From Anniella stebbinsi (taxonomy: Eukaryota > Chordata > Lepidosauria > Squamata > Anniellidae), in assembly GCA_029215795.1 (NCBI GenBank), contig JARDYH010000007.1, positions 82,347,763-82,411,762 on the forward strand: a stretch of 64,000 nucleotides of DNA, read 5' to 3'. Below are positions 1-9,946 of this stretch, piece after piece. Position 1 is the stretch's first letter. Every line of letters begins with the position of its first letter. The notes beneath the pieces were generated by a model that was not told the origin of the DNA, searched no databases, and saw nothing but the letters and a program-made list of their open reading frames with translations. Both the position numbers and the translations under genes were made by a program.

Positions 1-199
1 CTGTTAGAGCAGTACGACAATGGAACACATGACCTAGGGAGGTCATGAGCTCTCCTACACTAGAGGCATTCAAGAGGCAGCTGGACAGCCATCTGTCAGG
101 GATGCTTTCAGGTGGATTCCTGCACTGAGCAGGGGGTTGGACTCAATGGCCTCATAGGCCCCTTCCAACTCTACTATTCTAAAATTCTATGATTCTATG
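1..199 (+). mobile_element. CR1 LINE 3' end, cut by window edge
   Basis: The sequence carries the CR1 ORF2 C-terminus and 3' tail: LEAFKRQLDSHLSGM in translation, then GAGCAGGGGGTTGGACTC, and an ATTCTATG-type octamer tail at 178-199. The element is opposite to PHACTR4 and 5'-truncated. Confidence 0.9.
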
Positions 200-462
200 A
201 ATACTTGACTTGTCATAGCAGCAGTAGCAGATGGGAGGATACTTACGAACTAACAGACATGATGCACATCAGCTAGTGGCCACATTTGTTTATTTTTTGA
301 AAGTGGAAAACTGATCGAGACATTTTTGGGTCAATTGTGAAAACGCCTTCAGACTTCCTGCCCAATCCACACTGAACTGATTATCACTTAAAGAAGTAAT
401 TAAGCAAAGACTTGGAGAGGGAAAGATGCACAACATGCCACACACAAAGCAGAGCCGCTTAC
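200..462 (-). other. Intron start after the proline-rich exon
   Basis: The donor GTAAGC at 462-457 starts an intron that runs out of the window. Between it and the CR1 fragment at the left edge I see no repeat, exon or motif that I recognise. Confidence 0.6.
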
Positions 463-822
463 CCATTAAGGGGTTGCTGTTCCTATTCATTGGCTTGGGA
501 GGCGGGACAGGGGGCTGCTTGGCAGGTGTCGCGTTGGTAGTATTCGGGGCAGCAGTAGCGTGAGCATTCATGAGAGCAGAGGGCACAGTCCTTGGGGCTG
601 GAGAGGGAGCGGTGGAAATATTGACCCCTTTCGCTGTGCTGGGGGTAGCTGCAGCTGCGGAGGAAGGCACAGTCCTTGCAGCGTTGACGGCAGGGCCAAG
701 ACCCCTCGCCTGCACGTCGCTCGTCTCCTGGGAAGAGGACGACAGCGGCCGTTTGGGAGGGAGCAGCGGCTGCTTCGGAGCATGGGGCTCATGATGATGC
801 TCCACTTCTGAATTGGACGTTC
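463..822 (-). CDS. PHACTR4: PHACTR4 proline-rich exon
   Basis: This 360-bp exon encodes 119 whole codons (about residues 147-265). The acceptor is TTTCTTTGCAG|GAACG and the donor is TTAATGG|GTAAGC. A short His run (EHHHEPH) leads to QPLLPPKRPLSSSSQE, then an Ala/Thr/Pro/Ser-rich stretch, and ends with AKQPPVPPPKPMNRNSNPLM. LPPKRP and PVPPPKP are typical class I/II SH3 or profilin/EVH1-type ligand motifs, and the order matches PHACTR4. The low-complexity middle carries many CpGs and differs most from what I recall in mammals. The frame stays open about 170 bp past the donor to 290, but that extension is intron. The next exon lies left of the window. Confidence 0.94.
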
Positions 823-903
823 CTGCAAAGAAACGTGTTAAGGAAACGGCAATCTAGCGACGCCTAGAACAAGCTACCACATGTCAGGGCATCCTTCCTT
901 CCG

Positions 904-1341
904 CTAGATCAGGCGCAAGCAACGCACAGGCCGCCTATCGCCATACCCAGACTTTTTTGGCAGCACCTGCCATCCCCCACCCCCACCCCAAATCTGCCAC
1001 TGAAATTAAGTGCTGCAAGCAGGAGCACCCCCCCAAAAAGCACACATTTCCTTTAAAACAAGACATGCCTTGTTTTAAAGGGGAAATGCAGGGGGTTGCC
1101 ACCACACCACCAAATTTTGGTGGCATAGCAGCAGCAATTGTGGTGGCAGGGGGTGCACCCCCCCCACCCCAGTAGATTTCAGGGAGAGTGGGGAATTGGC
1201 TCACAGACCAATTTGGTCCTTTTGACACTCCGTGGCTGCTCCAGACACCCTGTTTTTCAGGGGGAAATCTCCCCCCGATTTCGGGCCAGCGGGGGCCACA
1301 GCAGAAGGCAATGGGCCGCACGTTGCCCACCCCTGATCTAG
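904..1341. mobile_element. TIR-bearing DNA transposon fragment, hAT-like
   Basis: The ends are inverted: CTAGATCAGGCGCAAGCAAC on the left, and CTAGATCAGGGGTGGGCAAC when the right end is read on the minus strand. Inside is a 13-bp-arm hairpin (1052-1082, CCTTTAAAACAAG arms). CAGGGGT-type ends suggest hAT, but I could not establish a clean 8-bp duplication. Confidence 0.55.
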
Positions 1342-1485
1342 CCCAATATTGTTGACACTAACTGGAAGCAGCTTTCCAGAATCCCAAGCAGGATTGTTTC
1401 TCCAGCCCTACCTAGTGATGCTAGGGATTGAATTTGGGCCTTCTGTATACAAAGGACGTGCCCTGCCACCAAGCCACAGTACTCC
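1342..1485 (-). mobile_element. tRNA-derived SINE fragment
   Basis: Read on the minus strand it has an A-box-like GTGGCTTGGTGG and a degenerate B box followed by the family's CTAGGTAGGGCTG and CCAGTTAGTGTCAACAATAT tail. It is the same family as copies at 39.4, 42.5, 56.7 and 58.1 kb. Confidence 0.7.
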
Positions 1486-2059
1486 CCATTTGAAGAGTAT
1501 TTTAAGAGGACACTTAGAGTCTGCTCAAAGTTCTGAGCTTGGGAGGGGAAGGGTTGCAAGGCAGCTTCTGGTAGCCCGGACCGGAGCGCCTCCATAGCTC
1601 CTCCATAGGTCCCAGTCCCTGCGTCCAAAGCCCCAAGAGCCCCATATTCCAAAGGTTCCTGATGTTTCATGAAACCATTGTCCATGGAACTAGGGTGGGG
1701 CTGAGAGGAGGGGACCTTGGCCGGAGCATCTTGGCAGATACTTAATTCACTGCATGGGGGAAAGAGCATGAAAACATTTGTCCCAATTCCCAAGGCAGAG
1801 TTCAAGATGAAGGCTGGCATTCACCAGCACAGCGTGGGCAGGAAGAGACAGCTCGGTTGATGACGGGAGAGATAAGCTGGGTGGGGCCAGGGCTTTGGAA
1901 GAGAATATGTCAGTAGCTTGTGTTAGGGTGAGGAAATCCCTGTGGGTAGAGGCGCACCAAAGACAGGGCCTAAAAACTGGCTGTTTTCGCGATGAGAAGC
2001 TGACAGCTAAGGAAACACATTCCTCAGACAGCCCCCGCTCCTGCCTCTCCGTTTCTCAC

Positions 2060-2224
2060 CTTGCCATTTCTTCGGCTCCTCTACTGGAACAGGCTTCTTA
2101 AGGCTTGACCTTTTCCCAGCCTCTTCCTCCACTTGTCCAAGGCTGCCGATCCCAGAGCAGTCAATGGGGACAGTATGTCCATTTTTCAAGGCAGTGTGGC
2201 TTAATTTGTCGGGCTCCTCTCTGT
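2060..2224 (-). CDS. PHACTR4: PHACTR4 linker exon (LKNGHTVPID block)
   Basis: This 165-bp exon encodes 54 whole codons (about residues 92-145), starting REEPDKLSHTALKNGHTVPI and ending EEPKKWQ. The acceptor is CCAAACAG|AC and the donor is CAAG|GTGAG. The neighbouring AG two bases on would break the frame, so the AC junction giving Asp is chosen. The LKNGHT block, the acidic QVEEE and the SSLKK/EEPKK pattern match the linker after RPEL-N in mammalian PHACTR4 and separate it from other family members. No folded domain is visible; it is a charged, probably disordered linker with possible basophilic kinase sites (KRSS). Both ends are phase 1. Confidence 0.92.
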
Positions 2225-2613
2225 CTGTTTGGGTTGAGGCGGGAGAGAGTGAGAGTGAGATGGAGAATTAAATCAGAACACGTCAAACGAAGCACGAACC
2301 TGAAGCTCAAGTTGGAAAAGGTGGCCAGGAAGGAAGAGCTGGCAAGAGGTAGAATGATGTCCGTACCACAGCGCAACAGGCCTCTGCCAACCAAAGCACT
2401 GAGACTGCGGCTGAGGGCCGGTCTCCTGATATCGCGTCTGAGGCTTGAGGTATGAAGAAGCCACCGCCTCCTATTACTTTATTAAATAGTATGTTGAAAT
2501 ATCATGTTGTGACATTAAGGGGGAAAACACTTCTGATCCATCTGTACAAGGGATTTAAATGAAGCAGGTTACAATCCCTGCGTGCCTTCCGTGATAAGGA
2601 AATGCATAACTCT

Positions 2614-2760
2614 GGCTTGCCCAACCTGGTGCCCTCCAAACGTGTTGGACTACAACTCCCATCACTCCCCAACCACATGGAGCACTGGCCAAGGTGAATG
2701 GGGATGATGGGAGCTGTAGCCCAACACGTCGGGGGGGGGGGGTCACCAGGTTGGGGGAGG
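2614..2760. mobile_element. Short foldback element, CCAACCTGGTGCCCTCCA family
   Basis: The left arm CCCAACCTGGTGCCCTCCA...TTGGACTACAACTCCCATCA is mirrored by TGATGGGAGCTGTAGCCCAA...CACCAGGTTGGGGGA. The right arm carries a 14-G run (2731-2744 region). No coding capacity; the family recurs at least nine times in the window. Confidence 0.75.
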
Positions 2761-3104
2761 TTATTATATAATATACAATAAAAGTTTGCCTTTTGATTTG
2801 TAAGTTGCTAGATTTAAAGTCTGGGTGGCATCTTATACACGTCTACTCAGTAAATTGCATAGAACAGTGAGACTTCTCCCCAAAGAATGAACTTAGGGTT
2901 AAGTGCACAAGCATGCGATTTTATAAAGACTGATGTAAGACAGGCACAATGACTGCCCCATCATACTGACGGCTTGTTGTTTCTGGTTAATTCGCAGTTT
3001 GGGAAATAAACTACACAGATGTGGTTGGGTATCCTGGCTTTCCTTTCTCTGGACTAGAAAGGCAGGTCTAGAACTGGTGGGCGGAAAATGCAAGGAAGCG
3101 AATT

Positions 3105-3317
3105 TTGTCCTAAAAACTAGGAAAAACATCCTAACTGTAAGATCTGCTCGACGGTGGGACAGTCTGTCTCAAGAGGTGGTGGGGCTTTCCTTCCCTGGGG
3201 GGAATTTAAGCTGAAGACGGATGTTTCTCAGGATTCCTGTAGTTGAGATTCCTGCGTTAAGCAGGGGGTTGGAATATATGATCTCCAAGGTCCCTTCTAA
3301 ATCAAAAACTCTATGAT
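3105..3317 (+). mobile_element. CR1 LINE 3' end, diverged
   Basis: Recognisable as AGGAAAAACATCCTAACTGT, then a diverged VGLSF region, GCAGGGGGTTGGAATATATG and a CTATGATG end. It is older than the CR1 copies at 1, 8.5 and 9.4 kb, with small indels. Confidence 0.75.
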
Positions 3318-3651
3318 GCTCATTGAAAACAAAAAAATCCAGGGCAAGGATAATACCTTGAAATGTACAATCTCTGAAACCAAACTGGTATGGCATATCC
3401 TCTGTTTTTCTCCAACACAGTCAAACGGCCATGGGCCTGACTTATTAAGAATCAACACAGGACACCACAAAGGGATGTAGTCACACCATGATGAATGTAG
3501 CCACATAGCCTAGGAGTCCTCAACTACTCTAAGTGAAAGCAGTATACGTTCAGGGACACCAGCTAGCAAAACTGAAGTACGCATATGGTGCTCCTGGTCT
3601 TCTCCCCTTCCTTCTGTCTGGTTCTCCTTTTCTTCCCATCTTCCTCCAGTT

Positions 3652-3652
<1 letters not shown>

Positions 3653-3694
<42 letters not shown>
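3653..3694 (+). repeat. (TAA)n microsatellite
   Basis: About 13 uninterrupted TAA units. Confidence 0.97.
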
Positions 3695-3696
<2 letters not shown>

Positions 3697-3972
3697 CAGA
3701 CTCTTGCAGGAATTCTGCAATTACCGTAGGTCACATAACTGACAGCTAAGAGTGGGGAGGAATAATATAGTTGCTGAGATTTTGCTTCTGATGAAGAGGG
3801 ATAGCTTACATTCAAAATACATCAGGCACACTGGACCTGGTAGAGCACTTTTCTACTCAAATACTCCATAGCAACTTTCGAGGTTTGCCTCTTTTTCTTG
3901 CGTCTTGTATTGTTCACCTAGTCAACTACCAAGCAATGACAGAAGCAAGCCATTGCTTGGTAGTTATCAAAG

Positions 3973-4390
3973 GGCTCGTTCACAACAATCCACACTGGAG
4001 TTTTTTTAAAAAAATCCTTGGTAGTTGTGAACGAAGCACAGGCACCTGCAAGCATGCTAATTCCTACCGCCAAATCGCTCCTCCTGCAAGGCGAAGGAAC
4101 AAAACAACCAAGGGAAACCCCGTCACAACCCTGGATTGCCTCTCCCCAAGCAACTCAGGAATCCGGGTTCACATGTCACATTTTACAACCCAGGGACTGG
4201 GCTTCGCTGGGTCGTTGTGTTCCTCTTGCTCGCAGTAAAGGCAATCCATGGGCAAGAGCCAGCACACTCGCTCTGGCTTTGTTCGCAACAATCCCAGGTT
4301 TTTAAAAAACAAAACATAACTGGATTGTCCTGGCATCCAAATGGGCGATTCCCCCCCCCCCACGACTTTGATTTACAGACTTTTCTTTAG
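3973..4390. repeat. Unclassified repeat with inverted GTTCACAAC motifs
   Basis: GCTCGTTCACAACAATCC at 3973 is mirrored by GTAGTTGTGAACGAAGC near 4020-4036, and a related copy GCTTTGTTCGCAACAATCCC occurs near 4277. This looks like a degraded DNA transposon; I cannot define its ends. Confidence 0.4.
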
Positions 4391-4429
4391 GTCAGTGACA
4401 ATGCAGTGCTGGAGGCAAGCTCTCCCACC

Positions 4430-4990
4430 ACCTGAAGCAGAACACATACGCCATCGCCCCCCATTGTTGCCACTGAGTCCACCCCCTCCCCTCACTCGCC
4501 CCCTTGTCCGTCTCCCCTCCTCTAGCCGCACCCGCCTCCCCCTCCCTCCCTCCTCCCCCTCCCTCCCTCCTCCCCACCCACATGCTCACTATGTCTTCTC
4601 CCTCCCTCCTGCCCTGCCCCGCCCCCTCCCTCCTTCGACCATGCGTCTCCCACCGCATTGCTACTCTCTGAAGCGCTGCGTTGGCCAGAGAAGCGGCTCT
4701 TCGGAGACCCCGCTAGGCCAAAATGCCTGGCCCAAGGCATCCTTCCTGGGAGGCGGGCATTGTGGGAGGGAGCGTCCCCGGAGATCATCCGTGGTACAGT
4801 GAGAGGCTCTGCAGGCGGCAGCAAGAGCAGCAATGGGGTAGGGAATTCGGTGGGAGGTGCAGCCGCAATGAGGAAGAGGGCCAGGGGCACACAGCGCCGC
4901 CAGGTCCTCCTGGCAGCGCGTGGGTGTGTGTGCAATTTGCCACTCTTCCCGCCCCACCACCTGAAACAAGTGACCTTTTGATGTAGTTCC
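4430..4990. other. GC- and CpG-rich block with polypyrimidine tract
   Basis: About 150 bp of C/T-rich sequence (4480-4640) is followed by CpG-containing DNA to about 4930. CACCACCTGAAGCAG (4426) and CACCACCTGAAACAAG (4957) bracket it as a direct repeat. A frame on + and another on - stay open here, but both are low-complexity and lack splice or homology support. It may be part of a mobile element or a local CpG island. Confidence 0.45.
4535..4575 (+). repeat. 41-nt pure pyrimidine run with 17-bp tandem unit
   Basis: The unit CCCCCTCCCTCCCTCCT occurs twice in a row inside an uninterrupted C/T run. The sense strand of PHACTR4 is the G-rich one, so the pre-mRNA carries many GGG blocks. Confidence 0.85.
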
Positions 4991-5370
4991 CCTGCAAATA
5001 AAGCCCCCAAAAGCCTCTGACGTTGGACGGGTTCTAAAACTGAAAGCTGACGAGAGAGCGAGAAGAAATGAGCTTTCAAAATAGTTTTTATTAGGGATAG
5101 GATACAGTCAATTAATATGTTCTTGGCAGATTAAAACCAATGTGGATAGGAAGAAGGAGCATGGCAGGACCCAGAAAAGGGCACTGGGAGATAAGCTCAA
5201 AGCAGAAAGCGGTACAAACTGCCTTCCTATTCCCAGTGTTGTGACTGAACACAGAATGCATGTCTGGAATGACCGTATGGAAAGTCAATTGCAATTCCTC
5301 TTGTAGCTTGCAACAGAAGAGCGATTATTGGGTAGTGCTTAGGAGCCACATGTCTGGAAGCAGTCATACC

Positions 5371-5717
5371 CTAGGTTCACACAACACGCTAACCCACACC
5401 CAGTGGTTGAGTGTGGGTGGTTGTTGAACCATGAGTTATTACATTGTCTGAATGCAGCGCATTTTCAGCAGGGTGGCTTGTCAACCATGCAGTGGGTTTT
5501 TTTATTTTTTCTCGAACTGGCCACCTTGAGAACCCATGGCTTGTTGTTGGGTTGTTCAGGGTGGTTAACAAGCCACCCTGCATGGTTAACAAGCCACCCT
5601 GTGGAAAATGCACTGCGTTCAGACAACACAAAAACCCAAGGCTCAACAACAATCAACGGTTCAACAACAACCCACACTCAACCACTGAGTGGGGATTAGC
5701 ATGTTGTGAGAACCCAG
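5371..5717. mobile_element. Foldback MITE, 347 bp
   Basis: The left end CTAGGTTCACACAACACGCT matches the reverse complement of the right end, CTGGGTTCTCACAACATGCT. The arms continue for over 100 bp through GTGGTTGAGTGTGGG and TGTCTGAATGCAGCGCATTT. No ORF and no clean target duplication. Related arms occur at 34.85 kb. Confidence 0.8.
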
Positions 5718-6446
5718 CCATAGTCTGGCACGTTAGCCAGGCAATTGCAGACCGGGTCTGATTTGGGAAGGCTTTAAGCCCATTCCCTTTGCACAAAAAA
5801 ACGCCTTTCATCCTCCAGAAGGAAAATCAGGTCCTACAACAGGGGAACCCACCAAGCCATTTCTGGCAGCCCACCAGATCCCCCCTGCATTCTCTGCCAC
5901 TGGAAAAATCATGGCGGCACTGCTTGGATTTCCCACACTAGCACTATCGCTAGCAGGGGAATCCCTTCCTTATCCCCAATCCCTGATGAGAGATCAGAGA
6001 TAGGGAAGGGATTCCCTCGCTAGCGCCAGCAAGAGAAATCCCAGGTGTGCATGCATACGTGTGTGTATGTTGACTGTATGCGCATGGGTGCGCATGTATG
6101 GGTGCGCATGTGGAAGCCCCACCCCCAAGTGTCCCCCAGGGCCAAAAAGGCAGCACACCTCTGTCCTAAGGCAAGGAATCTAAGAGACACCTGTCCGGTC
6201 ACATCCGCTACACTGCTCTCTGGATTGGAGTGGTTCAATGCTATGCCACCCTTTCCCCTCCATGCGAAGAAGCTCATGGTGAAAGTTAGAGAGTTCCACT
6301 CCAAGGGCTCCTTCCCTGCTGCATTTAGCATCCTTCTGAAACTGGAGGCACCTGCAGTACAAAGGCTAAGAGATGATGAGGCTATGAAGTGTCAAGGAAA
6401 CGGCTCTTCTGCAGCTCCTGCTTCCAATTTGCCAAATGCTGTTTAT

Positions 6447-7551
6447 TAGGGATGTGCATGGACCCCCCGGATCGGATCGGGACCTGGATCGGGACCTCCA
6501 ATTTTGTCATGGATCGGTTCGGACAAAATCGGAGGCCCCTCGGACCGGATCGAGTCCGATCCCAATCCAAAAATCGTAAATTTTTGGATCGGCCGCCATT
6601 TTTTCCCCCATAGACTTGCATTGCAATGCAAGTCTATGAGGAAAAAATGGCGGCGGGTGGGTGAGGGGGGGCCTAACTCCCTCCCCACCACGGGGCCGTC
6701 CGCTGTGGATGGCCCCGGCAGGTAAGCCCCCTCCCCCGTGCTCCCTACCCCCCCTGGGGCCGTCCGCTTCCATCCGCTGGCACCCGCAGGCGCCCGCGGA
6801 TAGAAGCGGACGGCTCCGGGGGGGGGGGGTAAGCCCCCTTCCCCGCCACTGCTTACCTGTTAGGGCCGTTCGCTCCCGTCTGGCACCGGCGGCTACCGCC
6901 AGCCGGCTTTGCGGCTTGCTCTAGAGTAGCCCGGCGCGCCACCCTGGAGTAGGCCGCAGAGCCCGCTGGTAGTAGCCGCTAGCGCCGGACGGGAGCGGAT
7001 GGGCCGGGAAGGTAAGGGCCCCCCTCCTCCCCTCTGTGCGCCCCCTCCTCCCCTCCGCGCACCCCTTGCTTACCTTCCCGGCCCGTCCGCTCCCGTCCGG
7101 CGCCGGCGGCTACTACCAGCAGGCTCCACGGCCTGCTCTAGAGTAGCGCGCCGGGATCACCCGGCACGCCACCCTGGAGTAGGCCGCGGAGCCCGCTGGT
7201 AGTAGCCGCCGGCGCCGGACGGGAGCGGATGGGCCGGGAAGGTAAGGGCCCCCCTCCTCCCCCCCCGCTGTCCACTTTCATCGGCCGGGAAGGTAAGGGC
7301 CCCCCTCCTCCCCCCCCCGCTGTCCACTTTCATCGGCGGGTGCCCGCTGGCGCCCGCCAATGGAAGCGGCGGTGGGCGCCAGTGGGCGCCCGCCGATCCG
7401 CCGATCCGCCGAACCGGTTCGGAGCCTTTTCGGACCGGTTCGGATTGGATCGGCCGATCCAGCTGTCGGATCGGAAATCGGATAATTTATCCGATTTCCC
7501 ACTGGACCGGACTCGGATCGTGGATCGGGTCCGATCCAGTGCACATCCCTA
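6447..7551. mobile_element. CpG-rich foldback hAT element, 1105 bp, intact ends
   Basis: The element begins TAGGGATGTGCATGG and ends CAGTGCACATCCCTA, and is flanked on both sides by the exact 8-bp duplication CTGTTTAT (6439-6446, 7552-7559), as expected for hAT. The ends are rich in GGATCGG repeats in inverted arrangement. Inside are a 30-bp perfect palindrome (6609-6638) and repeated modules of GGGCCGGGAAGGTAAGGGCC near 7003, 7230 and 7280. GC and CpG content are far above the surroundings. No transposase is encoded, so it is non-autonomous. Confidence 0.88.
6592..6654. repeat. 63-bp near-perfect hairpin inside the hAT
   Basis: GCCGCCATTTTTTCC runs into a perfect palindrome centred on TTGCATTGCAATGCAA and out through GGAAAAAATGGCGGC. 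The arms differ by about one base. Confidence 0.9.
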
Positions 7552-7639
7552 CTGTTTATGCCCCCAGGTGCATCGATGGGCAGAGTGGGAGCAAACCAAG
7601 CAGAAATGGGGCGCTCAGTCCCATCAGCAGCAGTTCTTC

Positions 7640-7891
7640 CCCTCCACCCAGCTCTACTTCCGGTTGAAAGTATAGATAGACAGCAACAACTAAGATCCGG
7701 GTACTAGACATTTTCGTTGCCACTGCTGCTTTAAAAAACACAGTAATAACTGTGTGTTTATTTTCGTTTACTGTCAGCTACCTTGGAGGCCAAAATAGCA
7801 GCCTGTTAAAGCTCTTACTGCCAGGAACTGAAGCCTTAGGCAAAAAGACAGGATATAAATATTTTAAATGAATAAATAATAATAATAAAGT
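7640..7891 (+). mobile_element. LINE or SINE 3' tail, unclassified
   Basis: The end GCAAAAAGACAGGATATAAATATTTTAAATGAATAAATAATAATAA has the form of an L2/CR1-group 3' tail. No coding part is recognisable. Confidence 0.4.
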
Positions 7892-8535
7892 AATAGGAAG
7901 AGAAGGGAGGTTGAGCTCTGAACCTGCCAGGGAGATGAGAAGAAAGGGAATTTCCTCCTCTGCTTTTTCCTGTGGGCGGGGGTGGATTAACCATTATGCT
8001 AAGCACTCTATGGAGGGTCAGGCGGCTCCTGCTTCAATTCAGCTATCTGGGTGTGTGCATAGTACCTCCCCCTCCCCCCCAGCTTGCTCCTTGCAAAATC
8101 CCACGCAGCTCAGGACAGGACGTCTTTTCCCCTTGGTACAGGACAGAGGTGACAGTTCCCAGCTGGAGGAAAAGCAATAACTCCGTGAGCCCGGGCCATC
8201 AGCGTGACGTATTTCCTGCAAGCGACTGCAGGGGTACAGAGGACTAGCAAGAGGGAGGCTGGGTGCATGGAGACGCATCTGCCTGTGCCTGTTTTGCGGG
8301 GGGGGGGGATGATGGTAGATGAAGAACTAGAGTTTGCAGGTATGAATACAACTCTGGATAGCTTCCTCCTTGGATTGTCCTTCAGTCTAGCACGGGGGGT
8401 GGGGGGAGGCTAAGCCTTTCCTCGTCCTGTTGGCTTCAGAACATTCTGTCTCCAATAAGCCCACCATCGCTAATGCAGCGTTGCAGCCAAGTAGCCATCA
8501 CTGGGATAGTGGCTAGAGCCTCTGGCTTAGAACAC

Positions 8536-8863
8536 AAGGAGAACCTTTCAAGTACTCTTCAAGTCCTGAAAGGTTGTCACACAGAGGAGGGCCAGGATCT
8601 CTTCTCAATCATCCCAGAGTGCAGGACACGGAATAAGGGGCTCAAGTTACAGGAAGCCAGATTCCGGCTGGACATCAGGAAAAACTTCCTGACTGTTAGA
8701 GCAGCACAACAATGGAACCTAGAGAGGTTGTGGGCTCTCCCACACCAGAGGCATTCAAGAGGCAGCTGGACAGCCATCTGTCAGGTAGGCTTTAAGGTGG
8801 ATTCCTGCATTGGACTCGATGGCCTCATAAGCCCTGTCCAACTCTACTATTCCATGATTCTAA
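8536..8863 (+). mobile_element. CR1 LINE 3' end
   Basis: Translation on + contains the CR1 ORF2 C-terminal block [40 protein letters not shown] and a diverged end, followed by the 3' tail TGGACTCGATGGCCTCATAA and a CCATGATTCT octamer end. Confidence 0.93.
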
Positions 8864-8865
8864 GA

Positions 8866-9352
8866 TGTCTTATACGAGTCAGACCAATGAACCATCTAGC
8901 TCAGCATTGTCTACACCAAGGGTGTAGAATCTCAGGTCCAGGGGCCAAATCCAGAGCGCCAGGGTCTCCCAAAAGGTCTCACCCATTGCCCCACACCCTT
9001 TCCCCCCAACCGCTACTGATTGTTTGGTGGTTTCCCATCATTTGTGCCATTTCCCACTGATTCAAAAAGCTTGAAAAGCCACTCCTACAATAACTCCTAC
9101 AGTTATTGACAGTGAGAGCTTGAAGCTATAATATGCTGGCAATTTAAGGTATTATAGCACTGCCTCTACCACCATTGGACTGAGGCCCCTGAGAGATTGT
9201 CCAAAATAGAATTTGGCCCTCGAGGTGAAAGAGGTTCAACACCCCTAGACTACACTGACTGGCAGGGTTTTTTCCCAGACCAACCCAGCAACGTTGAGTA
9301 TTCGAGATGGCATCCTCCAAATGCAAAACATGTGCTCCAGCCCTGAGTTACC
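8866..9352 (-). mobile_element. tRNA-derived SINE split by a hAT
   Basis: The SINE (minus) has its 3' portion at 8866-8916 (GAGTCAGACCAATGAACCAT on +) and its remainder at 9248-9352 (TGACTGGCAG... and GCATGTGCTCCAGCC). A hAT copy (8917-9247) interrupts it. Confidence 0.7.
8917..9247. mobile_element. Non-autonomous hAT, 331 bp, nested in a SINE
   Basis: The ends CAAGGGTGTAGAATC and GGTTCAACACCCCTA are flanked by GTCTACAC and GACTACAC, a 7/8 match expected for an 8-bp hAT duplication. GGTCCAGGGGCCAAATCC on the left mirrors GAATTTGGCCCTCGAGG on the right. No ORF. Confidence 0.8.
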
Positions 9353-9404
9353 GCTCTTCTCCACTTCCTTGTACATGGGAAAATCAAATCACATGAGGTA
9401 CTGG

Positions 9405-9946
9405 TTCCCCTCTATTCAGCACTGGTTACACCTCATCTTAAGTATTGTGTCCAGTTCTAGGCACCACACTTCAAGAAGGATGCAGACAAACTGGAGCATG
9501 TTCAGAGGAGGGAGACAAGGATGATCAGGGGTCTGGAAACAAAACCCCATGAGGAGAGACTGAAAGAACTGGGCATGTTTAGCCTAGAGAAGACTGAGGG
9601 GAAACATGATAGCACTCTTCAAATACTTGAAAGGTTGTCACACAGAGGAGGGCCAGGATCTCTTCTTGATCATTCCAGAGCGCAGGACACGGAATAATGG
9701 GCTCAATTTACAGGAAGCCAGATTCCGGCTGGACATCAGAAAAAACTTCCTGACTGTTAGAGCAGTATGACAATGGAACCAATGACCTAGGGAGGTCGTG
9801 GGCTCCCCTACACTAGAGGCATTCAAGAGGCAGCTGGACAGCCATCTCTCAGGGATGCTTTAAGGTGGATTCTTGCATTGAGCAGGGGGTTGGACTCGAT
9901 GGCCTTAGAGGCCCTTTCCAACTCTACCATTCTATGATTCTGTGAT
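9405..9946 (+). mobile_element. CR1 LINE 3' end, longest copy
   Basis: It starts inside ORF2: translated blocks include [29 protein letters not shown], a CR1 signature [13 protein letters not shown] and RFRLDIRKNFLTVRA, with several frame breaks. The 3' end has TTGGACTCGATGGCC and ATTCTATGATTCTGTGATG. Opposite to PHACTR4. Confidence 0.94.

Larger units (their letters stand above)
823..2059 (-). other. PHACTR4 intron between linker and proline-rich exons
   Basis: This 1.24-kb intron has a GTGAG donor at 2059 and a TTTGCAG acceptor at 823. It holds a TIR-bearing DNA element (904-1341) and a reverse tRNA-SINE fragment (1342-1485). The remainder (1486-2059) is unique-looking and contains nothing I can name. 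Confidence 0.85.

Noticed and set aside
290..462. Extension of the proline-rich frame past the exon
   Set aside because: A consensus donor GTAAGC at 462 and loss of PHACTR4-like sequence show this is intron read-through.
560..828. Other frames over the proline-rich exon
   Set aside because: They are shadows of the minus-strand coding frame in GC-rich DNA.
2222..2223. Alternative acceptor AG two bases into the linker exon
   Set aside because: Using AG at 2222-2221 would put the linker frame out of phase with the RPEL-N exon.
4341..5079. Long proline-rich and overlapping frames in the GC-rich block
   Set aside because: They are products of the polypyrimidine tract and lack domain similarity or exon borders.
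5371..5717. 8-bp target duplication around the 5.4-kb foldback
   Set aside because: GTCATACC and GCCATAGT match at only 5 of 8 positions, so superfamily is left open.
6999..7675. Pro/Gly-rich frames (MGREGKGPPPP type)
   Set aside because: They lie within the GC-rich modules of the hAT foldback and repeat with them; no splice sites or known domain.
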